A DNA stretch of 64,000 nucleotides from contig CAWKOR010000001.1 in NCBI GenBank assembly GCA_963851325.1, positions 2,852,001 through 2,916,000 of the forward strand. The letters are read 5' to 3'. This document shows, one piece after another, positions 12,812 through 21,251 of the stretch. The notes under the pieces are model-generated. The model saw nothing but the letters and a program-made list of their open reading frames with translations, did not search any database and was not told where the DNA came from. Numbering within the stretch: the first letter of the stretch is position 1; the number at the start of each line of letters is the position of its first letter. Source of the DNA: DATGKG01 sp963851325 (GTDB lineage: Bacteria > Desulfobacterota > Binatia > Binatales > Binataceae). A program made the position numbers and the translations under genes.

Positions 12812-14515
12812 ATGGAACGAAAATCTGAGGAGGGTCTGCCCGCGGACCAATCCGCATCGGGAAGATCGACTATCGAACCGCGTCGCGCGCAAAGCCGCCG
12901 CGCATTTTTGAAGGGGTTGGGCGCTGCGGCCATCGCGAGCACAGTTCCGGCAGTGGCTGCCGCTGGACGCAATGTCATGCCCGATGTCATCTCCGATACC
13001 CGTTCCGCAAAACTGAACATCGCGGGCCGCCGCCATCAGGCTTATCGGAAGAAGCTCAAGGCCGCCGTCGAGGATCGGAAGATCAAGCCCCCGACGCATC
13101 CCACCAGCGGAGACGAGGCGCTGTATCCGTCGGGGATCGCGAATTTCACCAAGGGCTTTTCGCATAATACCTTCGGCGAGGTCGATACCACGGTCTACGC
13201 CGCTTATCTGGCGGCGATCCGAAGCGGCAAGCGCGCGGACTTCGACTCGCTTACGATGGGCGGCAACACGCCGCTGGTCGATCCGCAGGCCGGGCTCGCG
13301 TTCGACCTTGAGACCTGCGACCCGTCGCAGAACGCGATGCCGGCGTTCGACAAATTGAATTCTCCCGGCTTCGCGGCGCAGATGATCGAAACCTACTGGA
13401 TGGCGCTGACCCGCGACGTGCCGTTTTCGCAATGGAGCTCCGATTCGGCGATCGCCGCGGCGGTGGCGGAACTCAACGGCAACCCGGCCTTCGCGGGTCC
13501 CAGGCTGGGCGGCAGCGTCACGCCGCAAACTTTGTTTCGTGGATCTTTTGCGGGCGAGCTGGTCGGACCGTACGTTTCGCAACTGTTCCTGCAGCCGTTC
13601 AGTATCGGTGCGATGCCTTTTCAAGGCTACCAGACCGTGATGACCGGAGACTTCGCCACCGATCCGGTCGCGTGGCTGAAGGTACAGAACGGTCAAGGCC
13701 CCTTCGCGCCGGCGACTGCGGATTCGAATCTCAAGTTTCTCGGCGCCGGACGCGATCTCGCGGAGTATGTGCACAACGACGTGCTGTACCAGGAATATCT
13801 GATCGCGGCGTTGATGCTGCTGCGAATGGGCGCGCCGCTGAACTCGGGCAATCCGTACAACAGCCTCAATTCGGAAACCGGTTTCATCACCTTCGGACTG
13901 CCGATGGTGGAGGTGCTGGTCGCCGAAGTAATCGCACGTGCGATCAAAAACGCATGGTTCCAGAAGTGGTTCATTCACCGCGTGACGCGCCCCGAGGCTT
14001 ACGCGGGGCTGGTTCACTTCACCAAGACCGGGGCGAAAACCTATCCGGTCGACGCGAGCGTGCTCAACTCCAATGCCGCGGCGCAGGTCTTCGCGCGTAC
14101 CGGCAATTATTTCATCCCGCTGTCGTATCCGGAGGGCTGCCCGTTGCATCCGTCGTATCCCTCGGGACATGCGACCGCGGCGGGCGCGGCGGTGACAATT
14201 CTCAAATGGTTCTTCGACGAGAATTTCGTGATTCCCAATCCGCTGGCCACCACCGACGACGGACTGGGCACGGTACCCTATGTGGGCGCCGACGCGGGCC
14301 AGATCAAAGTCGGCGGCGAGCTCACCAAGCTGGCCTCCAACGTCGGCTTCGGCCGAGTATATGCGGGAATCCACTGGCGCGCCGACATCGAGCAGGGGAT
14401 GCTGCTGGGCGAGGCGGTGGCAATCAATCTGCTGCGCGATCAGGCTCATCTCTACAACGAGAACTATGCCGGCTTTACCTTTACGAAGTTCGATGGGACC
14501 AAAGTCACGGTTTGA
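12812..14515 (+). CDS. Vanadium-dependent haloperoxidase (bromoperoxidase-like), Tat-exported
   Basis: 567-aa PAP2/chloroperoxidase-fold protein. A twin-arginine signal is visible: SRRAFLKG at residues 28-35, then a hydrophobic stretch ending in AVAAAG, so export in folded form is expected. All vanadate-binding residues of the algal bromoperoxidase pattern are present with the right spacing: Lys385 and Arg393 (KWFIHRVTRPE), Ser451-Gly452-His453 (HPSYPSGHATAAG), Arg515 and His521 (GRVYAGIHW, the axial His). The Lys-to-Arg spacing of eight matches the bromoperoxidase rather than the fungal chloroperoxidase type. It likely oxidises bromide or iodide with H2O2 outside the cytoplasm. An acid phosphatase role is less likely given the Lys/Arg pattern. 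About 260 bp without a gene precedes it. Confidence 0.9.
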   Translation: MERKSEEGLPADQSASGRSTIEPRRAQSRRAFLKGLGAAAIASTVPAVAAAGRNVMPDVISDTRSAKLNIAGRRHQAYRKKLKAAVEDRKIKPPTHPTSGDEALYPSGIANFTKGFSHNTFGEVDTTVYAAYLAAIRSGKRADFDSLTMGGNTPLVDPQAGLAFDLETCDPSQNAMPAFDKLNSPGFAAQMIETYWMALTRDVPFSQWSSDSAIAAAVAELNGNPAFAGPRLGGSVTPQTLFRGSFAGELVGPYVSQLFLQPFSIGAMPFQGYQTVMTGDFATDPVAWLKVQNGQGPFAPATADSNLKFLGAGRDLAEYVHNDVLYQEYLIAALMLLRMGAPLNSGNPYNSLNSETGFITFGLPMVEVLVAEVIARAIKNAWFQKWFIHRVTRPEAYAGLVHFTKTGAKTYPVDASVLNSNAAAQVFARTGNYFIPLSYPEGCPLHPSYPSGHATAAGAAVTILKWFFDENFVIPNPLATTDDGLGTVPYVGADAGQIKVGGELTKLASNVGFGRVYAGIHWRADIEQGMLLGEAVAINLLRDQAHLYNENYAGFTFTKFDGTKVTV

Positions 14516-14665
14516 TTGAGGAAGGTATCACGGCGGAAATTGCCGCGTTTGCAGGAAGCGCCCGACCATTCGTCATTGTGGCATAAACAAAATGACGAGT
14601 CTGTAGTCTTTGTGGCGAGTGATCTCATTCGGTGGCATTCCTTTTCCCGGTAGGGGGCGTTCGCG
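14516..14665. repeat. Intergenic DNA with left half of a REP palindrome
   Basis: No gene is seen here. Its last part, 14646-14665, is cccggtagggggcgttcgcg, the left arm of a REP-type palindrome whose right arm (cgcgaacggcccctacccgg) resumes at 15006. Apart from this half-site I see no feature. Confidence 0.6.
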
Positions 14666-15005
14666 GGTATCAACCGGATACATAGGTAACAGTATAGACC
14701 GGATGCATGGGTGACACTTTTTCCGTGTTGGCCCCGGCAATTCAGCTCGGTGCCCATCATCAAACCCGCATCTGCGTGGGACGATCGTCGGCGGACCGTC
14801 CACAAGTCCACAGGCGGGGATCCTTCGAAATCCCTGAGCCTGTGGACCCTGTGGGCGGCCCGCCGCCACCATGAGCTCGAACTTGCTCTCCAGTTGTCAC
14901 GAATGCTTTTGCTGCCGCATTTTCATTTCCGCCAGCCCTTCATGCGGTTAACTCTGTTACCCATGCATCCGGTCCAAACTGTTACCTATCCATCCGGTCC
15001 ATACC
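14666..15005. mobile_element. 340-bp non-autonomous transposable element (MITE-like) inside a REP
   Basis: The ends are about 50-bp imperfect inverted repeats, 14666-14717 and 14956-15005, beginning ggtat and matching at about 43 of 50 positions. Each arm holds two direct copies of a motif like accggatgcatgggt about 30 bp apart, resembling subterminal transposase sites. The flanking bases are cgcg on both sides (14662-14665 and 15006-15009), a plausible 4-bp target duplication, and removing the element restores a REP palindrome. The interior has no transposase frame. It has one hairpin (gtccacaggc at 14809 with gcctgtggac about 30 bp on). The ends resemble those of IS481-type elements from memory, but family assignment is weak. 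Confidence 0.65.
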
Positions 15006-15064
15006 CGCGAACGGCCCCTACCCGGGCGAGCGGAACCGGTGAATTCCGACACGAGTGATTTTTC

Positions 15065-15097
15065 CCCGGTAGGGGGGCGTTCGCGAACGCCCCGTAA
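15065..15097. repeat. REP palindrome (intact copy)
   Basis: The sequence reads ccggtaggggggcg ttcgcgaa cgccccgt. It is a near-perfect inverted repeat of the same family as the copies at 22245-22346 and in the array at 23341-23915, and as the disrupted copy around 14646/15006. It can form a stable hairpin, and lies where the transcription stop of gyrA (leftward) would be expected if mazEF were absent. Confidence 0.65.
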
Positions 15098-15120
15098 AAT
15101 CCTGATTCGCGCAGCGCACT

Positions 15121-15139
15121 TTACTCCTCCGCGGCGCCG
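15121..15139. repeat. 19-bp direct repeat of the gyrA 3' end (distal copy)
   Basis: The sequence ttactcctccgcggcgccg is identical to 15776-15794, which is the last six sense codons' end and stop of gyrA (reverse strand GAAEE-stop). The two copies bracket the mazEF cassette. This fits an insertion into the gyrA 3' end that regenerated the gene, or a site-specific target duplication. Confidence 0.7.
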
Positions 15140-15149
15140 GTCTCGGGTC

Positions 15150-15184
15150 TTGACCACATAGATACAATGTCTAAACATCATAAT
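15150..15184 (+). promoter_or_regulatory. Possible mazEF promoter/operator
   Basis: A TTGACC box lies at 15150-15155, followed about 16 bp later by an A/T-rich TAAACA. The small palindrome ATGT-N4-ACAT at 15167-15178 lies just before the mazE ATG (15186). MazE proteins autoregulate by binding palindromes in this position, so it is a candidate operator. The support is only sequence resemblance. Confidence 0.35.
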
Positions 15185-15185
15185 T

Positions 15186-15422
15186 ATGCGGACCGTTTCA
15201 AAATGGGGTAACAGCCTGGCACTTCGTATTCCCGCACCGCTGGCGGAATCCGCTGGTATTGCGGATGGCAGCGAGGTGGAATTGCACGTCTCCGCAGGCC
15301 GCCTGATCGTTGAACCGGTTCGACCCGAGTACGATCTCAAGAAGCTGGTGGCCGGTATCACCCCGAAAAATCGACACCGGGAAGTCGATTGGGGACAACC
15401 GCGCGGCAAGGAAGCCTGGTAG
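15186..15422 (+). CDS. mazE: MazE-type antitoxin (AbrB/SpoVT fold)
   Basis: 78-aa DNA-binding antitoxin. The N-terminal half is a textbook MazE/AbrB swapped-hairpin: VSKWGNSLALRIPAPLAES followed by ADGSEVELHVSAGRLIVEP. The acidic, flexible C-terminus (EYDLKKLVAGI...HREVDWG) is the part that would occupy MazF. The last bases overlap the start region of the MazF gene. It lies between two 19-bp copies of the gyrA 3' end, so the pair looks like an inserted cassette. Confidence 0.93.
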   Translation: MRTVSKWGNSLALRIPAPLAESAGIADGSEVELHVSAGRLIVEPVRPEYDLKKLVAGITPKNRHREVDWGQPRGKEAW

Positions 15423-15763
15423 AGGCGACGGCTAGATACGTTCCTCAACAGGGTGATTTCGTCTCCCTCAACTTCGATCCGCAGTCGGGTCACGAGCAGG
15501 CCGGTCGGCGGCCCGCGCTGGTTTTAAGTCCGTCGATTTACAATCAGCGCTCGGGCATGGCGATTGTTTGTCCAGTCACCAACACGGTCAGAGGCTATCC
15601 ATTCGAGGTGGCGACCAGCGGCAATCGAGTTAGCGGAGTCATCCTGACTGACCAAATCAAAAGCGTAGATTGGCGGGCGCGGAAAGCGACGTTTATCGCG
15701 CGCTGTCCCAAAGACGCCTTGGATCAGGCGCAAGCCAAAATCCGGGCGCTGCTCACCCTCTGA
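15389..15763 (+). CDS. mazF: MazF-type endoribonuclease toxin
   Basis: PemK/MazF-fold mRNA interferase. The conserved core RYVPQQGDFVSLNFDPQSG-(H)EQAGRRPALVLSP and later CPVTNTVRGYPFEV are typical and contain the catalytic Arg and Thr. The start is uncertain: there is no ATG, and candidates are TTG 15389 (34 bp inside mazE) or CTG 15416, which has AAGGAAG about 5 nt upstream and overlaps the mazE stop. The shorter form agrees better with the family N-terminus. It converges on gyrA, 12 bp apart. Confidence 0.92.
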   Translation: MGTTARQGSLVEATARYVPQQGDFVSLNFDPQSGHEQAGRRPALVLSPSIYNQRSGMAIVCPVTNTVRGYPFEVATSGNRVSGVILTDQIKSVDWRARKATFIARCPKDALDQAQAKIRALLTL

Positions 15764-15775
15764 CCTGAACCGATC

Positions 15776-15794
15776 TTACTCCTCCGCGGCGCCG
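15776..15794. repeat. 19-bp direct repeat (gyrA copy)
   Basis: This is the partner of 15121-15139 and is identical over 19 bases. It contains the gyrA stop codon and final codons. The next base on each side differs between the copies, so the repeat is exactly bounded. The DNA between the copies (15140-15775) is the mazEF cassette. Confidence 0.7.
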
Positions 15795-18298
15795 TTGCCG
15801 TTCGAGGAGTCATCGTCCTCCTCTTTCTCCGCCAATGGCACCACCGCGCGGACGCGCTCGCCTTCCGCCACCTTCACCAGATGCACTCCCTGCGCATTGC
15901 GCCCGGTCACCCGCACGCCCTTCACCGGCAGCCGAATGATGTTGCCATGGTCGGTGATCAACACCACCTGATCGTCGAGGCCGACCTGTCGCACGCCTAC
16001 CACCTTGCCGGTCTTGTCGGTGACGTTCATCGTGATGACGCCCTTGCCGCCGCGATGCGTGAGCCGATATTCCGAGGCCGGGGTGCGCTTGCCGAACCCC
16101 AACTCCGACACGGTCAGCAGCGTTTCGTCCTCGCGGACGGTCGCCATCGAAACCACTTCGTCGCTGATGAGAGTGACGGTCTTGCCTTCCTTGACGGTGG
16201 AGGTCTCGAGCTCCATGCCGGTGACGCCGGCGGTGTCGCGCCCCATCGGACGCACTTCTTCTTCGACGAAACGGATCGCCTGCCCCTCGCGAGTCGAGAG
16301 CACGATCTGCTGATTGCCGTCGGTAATGCGCACGTCGACGACCTGATCATTCTCATCGATCGCGATCGCGATGATGCCGCTGCTTCGCACATTGGCGAAC
16401 TGATCGAGCGCGGTCTTCTTCACCCGGCCATTCTTGGTCGAGAAGAAAACATTCTTGCCCTTGGTCTCGCGCGGCACCGGAATGAATGCCGACAGGCTCT
16501 CGCCCTCGCTCAGGCTCAACAGATTGACGATCGAGCGCCCCTTCGAGGCGCGTCCGCCCTCGGGCAGCTCGTAGGCCTTGAGCTGGTAGACGCGGCCCTT
16601 GTTGGTGAAGAACAGCAGCCGGTCATGGGTCGAGACGCGCTCGAGGCGCTCGACGAAATCCTCGTCTCCGGTTCCCGCGCCAACCTTGCCGCGTCCGCCG
16701 CGCCGCTGCGTGCGATAGAGCGAAAGCGGAGTGCGCTTGATGTAACCGCCGTGGGTGACGGTCACCAGCATGTCTTCCTCGACGATGAGATCCTCGATCG
16801 AGAAATCGCCCTCGGCCTCGACGATCTGGGTGCGGCGCGGATCGCCGAATTCCTTTTTGATGTCCTCCAGCTCGTCCGAAATGATTTTCAGCAGCTCTTT
16901 TTCATCGGCGAGGATTTTCTTCAGCCGCGTGATCGTTTCCAGCGTCTCCTTGTGCTCCGCTTCGATCTTCTCGCGCTCCAATCCGGTCAAGCGGCGCAGC
17001 GTCATGTCGAGGATCGCCTGCGCCTGGATCAGCGTGAGCTTGAAGGTGGTCATCAGGCCGGTGCGCGCGGTTTCCGCATCCTTGGACGCGCGAATCAGTT
17101 TGATCACCGCGTCGAGGTTGCGCAGCGCGACCAGCAAGCCTTCCAAGACATGGATACGCGCCTCGGCCTGGCGCAACTCGAACTGGGTGCGCCGCGTGAT
17201 GACGCGCTTACGATGACTGAGAAATTCGGTGAGCATGTCGCGCAGGCTCAGCTCGCGCGGACGGCCCTCATGAATCGAAAGCATGATGAGGCCGTAGCTC
17301 TCCTGCAGCTGGGTATGCTTGTAGAGCTGGTTGAGCACGATCTTGGGTTCGGCGTCGCGCTTGAGCTCGACCACGATGCGCATGCCGTCGCGATCGGACT
17401 CGTCGCGCAGATCGCTGATGCCCTCGATGCGTTTGTCGTTGACCAGCTCGGCGATGCGCTCGATGACGTTCTTCTTGATCACCTGGTAGGGAATCTCGCT
17501 CACGATAATCGAGGCGCGGCTGCTGCGCTTGTCGGTCTCGATCCGCGCCAGCGCGCGCATCGTGAGGATGCCGCGGCCGTTCATGTAGACTTCGCGAATC
17601 TGCTTTTTCCCGAGCAACTGCCCGCCGGTGGGAAAATCCGGACCCGGGATGATGTCGAGGATCTTCTCCATCGTGATGGCCGGATTCTTGATCATCGCGA
17701 GCAGCGCGTCGCAAACCTCGGTGAGATTGTGGGGCGGGATGTTGGTCGCCATCCCGACCGCGATGCCATCGGAACCGTTGATCAGAAGATTGGGAATCTG
17801 CGATGGGAGAAATTCCGGCTCCTCATCCGAGCCGTCGTAATTGGGCTTGAAGTCGATGGTGTCCTTATCGATATCGAGCAGCATCCGCTCGGCGATGCGA
17901 GTGAGACGCGCCTCGGTGTATCGATAAGCCGCCGGCGGGTCGCCATCGATGGAGCCGAAGTTGCCCTGCCCGTCGATGAGCGGGTAGCGCAGCGCGAACG
18001 GCTGCGCCATGCGCACGAGGGAATCGTAAACCGCCATATCGCCGTGCGGATGGAACTTCTTAAGCACCTCGCCGACCACGCCCGCGCATTTGGAATGCTT
18101 GCGGTTGGCGAGCAGGCCCTCGCGAAACATCGCATAGAGGATGCGCTTGTGGACGGGCTTGAGGCCGTCGCGAATGTCGGGCAGCGCGCGCCCGATATTC
18201 ACCGACATCGCGTAGTCCAGGTAGGACTGCCGCATATCGGTTTCGATGTTCAGCAGCGAGGGTTCGTTATGTGGGGTGCTTCCGTTCTGTTCTGCCAT
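15776..18298 (-). CDS. gyrA: DNA gyrase subunit A
   Basis: 840-aa type IIA topoisomerase subunit that breaks and rejoins DNA. The catalytic Tyr127 is in AAYRYTEAR. The quinolone-resistance region reads HPHGDMAVYDSLVRMAQ. Position 88, which is Ser83 in E. coli GyrA, is Met, while the Asp equivalent to Asp87 (Asp92 here) is kept. The C-terminal beta-pinwheel has the GyrA box as QRRGGRG, so true gyrase rather than topoisomerase IV is indicated. The tail is acidic (EKEEDDDSSNGNGAAEE). It lies downstream of gyrB, separated by 294 bp of inverted repeats. Its last 19 bp are duplicated beyond mazEF. Confidence 0.97.
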   Translation of the reverse strand: MAEQNGSTPHNEPSLLNIETDMRQSYLDYAMSVNIGRALPDIRDGLKPVHKRILYAMFREGLLANRKHSKCAGVVGEVLKKFHPHGDMAVYDSLVRMAQPFALRYPLIDGQGNFGSIDGDPPAAYRYTEARLTRIAERMLLDIDKDTIDFKPNYDGSDEEPEFLPSQIPNLLINGSDGIAVGMATNIPPHNLTEVCDALLAMIKNPAITMEKILDIIPGPDFPTGGQLLGKKQIREVYMNGRGILTMRALARIETDKRSSRASIIVSEIPYQVIKKNVIERIAELVNDKRIEGISDLRDESDRDGMRIVVELKRDAEPKIVLNQLYKHTQLQESYGLIMLSIHEGRPRELSLRDMLTEFLSHRKRVITRRTQFELRQAEARIHVLEGLLVALRNLDAVIKLIRASKDAETARTGLMTTFKLTLIQAQAILDMTLRRLTGLEREKIEAEHKETLETITRLKKILADEKELLKIISDELEDIKKEFGDPRRTQIVEAEGDFSIEDLIVEEDMLVTVTHGGYIKRTPLSLYRTQRRGGRGKVGAGTGDEDFVERLERVSTHDRLLFFTNKGRVYQLKAYELPEGGRASKGRSIVNLLSLSEGESLSAFIPVPRETKGKNVFFSTKNGRVKKTALDQFANVRSSGIIAIAIDENDQVVDVRITDGNQQIVLSTREGQAIRFVEEEVRPMGRDTAGVTGMELETSTVKEGKTVTLISDEVVSMATVREDETLLTVSELGFGKRTPASEYRLTHRGGKGVITMNVTDKTGKVVGVRQVGLDDQVVLITDHGNIIRLPVKGVRVTGRNAQGVHLVKVAEGERVRAVVPLAEKEEDDDSSNGNGAAEE

Positions 18299-18303
18299 AT
18301 TCC

Positions 18304-18597
18304 TATCTCCTCTCCCGGAGGGAGAGGTCGGCCCGCAGGGCCGGGTGAGGGTCCATTAAGAAATACAATTCCTGCTCTGCTGGATCGCCAAATAGTTTCT
18401 CGTCAGCGAGTTCGTGCCGAATTCCGATCGGTCATGGGGCTTGCGATGAGGAATCATATTTTCTGAATGACCCTCACCCGGCTCGCTCCGCTCACCGACC
18501 TCTCCCTACAGGAGAGGAGTTGAGGATGTGGTCCTTAATCTTCTCGACCGCGGACCGCGCGGCGCGGTCCGACCTCTCCCTTCGGGAGAGGGTCAGA
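18304..18597. repeat. Inverted REP-like repeats between gyrA and gyrB
   Basis: Two copies of a composite repeat face each other. One at about 18309-18353 (ctctcccggagggagagg then gcccgcagggccgggtgaggg) and one at about 18470-18524 (ccctcacccggctcgc...gacctctccctacaggagagg). A third half-copy (gacctctcccttcgggagagg) lies at 18571-18591, ending at the gyrB stop. These GC hairpins probably end gyrB transcription. The roughly 110 bp between the copies shows no gene. Confidence 0.65.
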
Positions 18598-21006
18598 TGT
18601 CGAGGTTCTTCACATCCAGCGCGTTGTCTTCGATGAACTTGCGCCGCGGCTCGACCTGATCGCCCATCAGCTTGCTGAAAATCTCCTCCGCCTCTTCCAC
18701 CGATCCGATCTGCACCTTCAATAGCGAGCGCGATTCGGGATTCATCGTGGTATCCCACAACTGACCCGGATTCATCTCGCCCAGGCCTTTGTAGCGGTTG
18801 GTCTCGATGCCCTTCTCGCCCGCATCCATAACCGCCTTCGCCACCGCGACCAGCGACTCGACAGTGCGCGTTTCCTCACCGACCTTCACTGCGAGCGGCC
18901 CCTTGATGGCGTCGAGGTCGGGCATCAGGCGGCGAATCTCACGCAACTCGCCGCATCGGAGCATCGAAATGTCGACGATGGTCGGCGCCTTCGCCCCGTT
19001 CTGGCGATGCGAGAAGACCGCCTTGAAATGGGTCTCGCCATCGAGCTGCACATCCGCCACGAGGTTATCTTTTCCGACCGATTTGATGATCGCAGCCGCC
19101 ATCGCCTTGGCCGCCTTTTCCGATTCGAAGCTGTCGTCGCTGATTTCCTTCTCGATGGCGAGTTTTGCTACTGCCGTGACGATCTCGCGTTCCTTGGAGC
19201 GGCGCTCCAGTTGCCAGTACATCCGATCGAAGAACAACGCCTTGCGCACCAATGCTTTCAGCGCCGCGCCCTTGACCTCTTTCGCGTCCTTGCCCTTGCC
19301 CGCCTCCAGCGTGACCGCCTCAGCGCCGAGGTCGGTCAGGTAATCCTCCAGCGCGCCCTCGTCCTTGACGTAGCGCTCCTGCTTGCCCTTCTTGACCCGG
19401 AACAGCGGAGGCTGCGCGACGTAGAGGTATCCATTTTCGATGATCTCGAAAAACTGGCGGAAGAAGAACGTCAGCAGCAGGGTGCGGATGTGCGAGCCGT
19501 CGACGTCTGCGTCGGTCATGATGATGATCTTGTGATAGCGCAGCTTCTCGAGGTCCTTCTCACTGCCGACACCCATCCCCAGCGCCATGATCAAGGTGCG
19601 CAACTGCTCGGAACCGAGCACCTTGTCGATGCGCGCGCGCTCGACATTGAGCACCTTGCCGCGCAGCGGCAGGATCGCCTGGGTCTTGCGATCGCGGCCT
19701 TCCTTGGCGGTGCCGCCTGCCGAGTTTCCCTCGACGATGAACAGCTCGCTGAGTGCGGGATCCTTTTCCTGGCAGTCGGCCAGCTTACCCGGCAGCCGCC
19801 CGATTCCAGCGCACCCTTGCGCCGCACGAGGTCCTTGGCGCGCCGGGCAGCATCGCGCGCAGTGGCGGCCTCGATGGTGCGGACGACGATCTTCTTGGCG
19901 GGCCCCGGATTGTGCTCGAAGAACTCGCCGAGCTTTTCATTGACCAGGCCCGCGACCAGACCCTCGACCTCGGAATTGCCGAGCTTGGTCTTGGTCTGAC
20001 CCTCGAACTGCGGCTCGCCGATCTTGATGCTGACTACGGCGGTCAAGCCCTCGCGAGTGTCCTCGCCTTCCAGCCTCATCTCTTTATTTTTGAAGAGGTT
20101 ATTCTTGGTGGCGTAAGTGTTGAGCGTACGCGTGAGCGCGGACTTGAGGCCCGACAGATGGGTGCCGCCTTCGACGGTGTGGATGTTGTTGGCGTAGGTG
20201 AAAATCGTCTCATGAACCGCATCGGTCCACTGCAGCGCCACTTCGACATCGATGTTGTCGCGATTGCCCTTGAAGAAGATTACGTCGTGAATGGCCTGGT
20301 TGCCCTCCGAAAGCGACTCGACGAACTCCGCGATGCCGCCTTCGTAATGGAACTCTTCCTTCTTGCCGTCGCGCTCGTCAGCGATTGTGACCTTGAGGCC
20401 CGCGTTCAGATACGCCATCTCGCGCAGGTAGCGCACGATATTCTCGTACTTGAACTTCACCTCGGCGAAAATTTTCGCGTCGGGCGAGAAGGTGGTCTTG
20501 GTGCCGGTCAGCTTGGTCGCGCCGCGCTCCTCGACTTTGGTCTTGGGGATGCCGCGCTCATAGCGCTGAAAATAAAGCTTGCCGTTCTTGCGGACCTCGA
20601 CTTCGAACTCCTCGCTCAATGCGTTAACAACGGACGCGCCGACGCCATGCAGTCCGCCCGACACTTTGTAAGCATTTTTTTCGAACTTGCCGCCCGCGTG
20701 CAGCACGGTATGCACGACTTCAAGCGCCGAGCGCTTTTCGGTCGGATGCATATCGACCGGGATGCCGCGCCCGTTGTCCTCGACCGAAATGCGATCGTCA
20801 CTCAGGATGACAACATCGATCTCGGTGCAATGTCCGGCCAGCGCCTCATCGACGGAGTTGTCGACGATCTCGGTAACCAGGTGATGCAGTCCGCGTTCCG
20901 CGGTGTCACCGATGTACATGCCGGGACGCTTGCGGACCGCTTCGAGACCTTCGAGAACTTTGATGGACTCCGCGCCGTAACCGTCAGTAGGTGATTTGTT
21001 TGCCAT
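18593..21006 (-). CDS. gyrB: DNA gyrase subunit B, interrupted by a one-base frame break
   Basis: ATPase/TOPRIM subunit of gyrase. The first segment (21006 down to about 19797) has the GHKL ATPase motifs: EIVDNSVDEALAG, EDNGRGIPVD and GGLHGVGASVVNALS. The frame then breaks at ggcggc-tgccggg near 19793-19798. Adding back one C restores GGLPGKLADCQEKDPALSELFIVEG and joins the second segment (to 18593), which has the TOPRIM DxD (TDADVDGSHIRTLLL). The two halves together are a complete GyrB of about 804 residues. Because the gene is essential and otherwise intact, an assembly indel is likelier than a real mutation. The TOPRIM motif reads VEGNSAGG, with Asn in place of the usual Asp (E. coli Asp426). 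Confidence 0.94.
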
Positions 21007-21140
21007 AGAAAAAGGCCAATGCCTCCCACCAACCTCAACCTCGAAATGGATGCGCCTATTCTATTCCGGCACCGCGCTATAGTAAAGGATGCGCACGGTA
21101 TCGAGGCCGCCGGAATCAAACGATGTCTCATCGGATGGCT

Positions 21141-21149
21141 TGTGGATAA
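21141..21149. promoter_or_regulatory. Consensus DnaA box upstream of gyrB
   Basis: TGTGGATAA is the exact reverse complement of the DnaA box TTATCCACA. It lies 135 bp upstream of the gyrB ATG in a 245-bp gene-free stretch (21007-21251). I see only one, so it is not an origin by itself. It could be a DnaA regulatory site for gyrB or chance. Confidence 0.35.
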
Positions 21150-21251
21150 AGAAACACCCACGATTTACAGAAAAATCTGATAGCCTTGGACGGCTGAAAG
21201 AAAGCTTACGGTCGAGGAGTCGTCGAAGCGGACTTACAACGATGTTTTACG

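Noticed and set aside
14464..14872. Short minus-strand frames over the 340-bp element.
   Set aside because: They read the inverted repeat ends and have no transposase motif; no transposase gene is present.
15881..18466. An 861-codon frame antisense to gyrA.
   Set aside because: It mirrors gyrA codon structure; the sense protein is complete and conserved, and no recognisable domain is seen in the antisense product.
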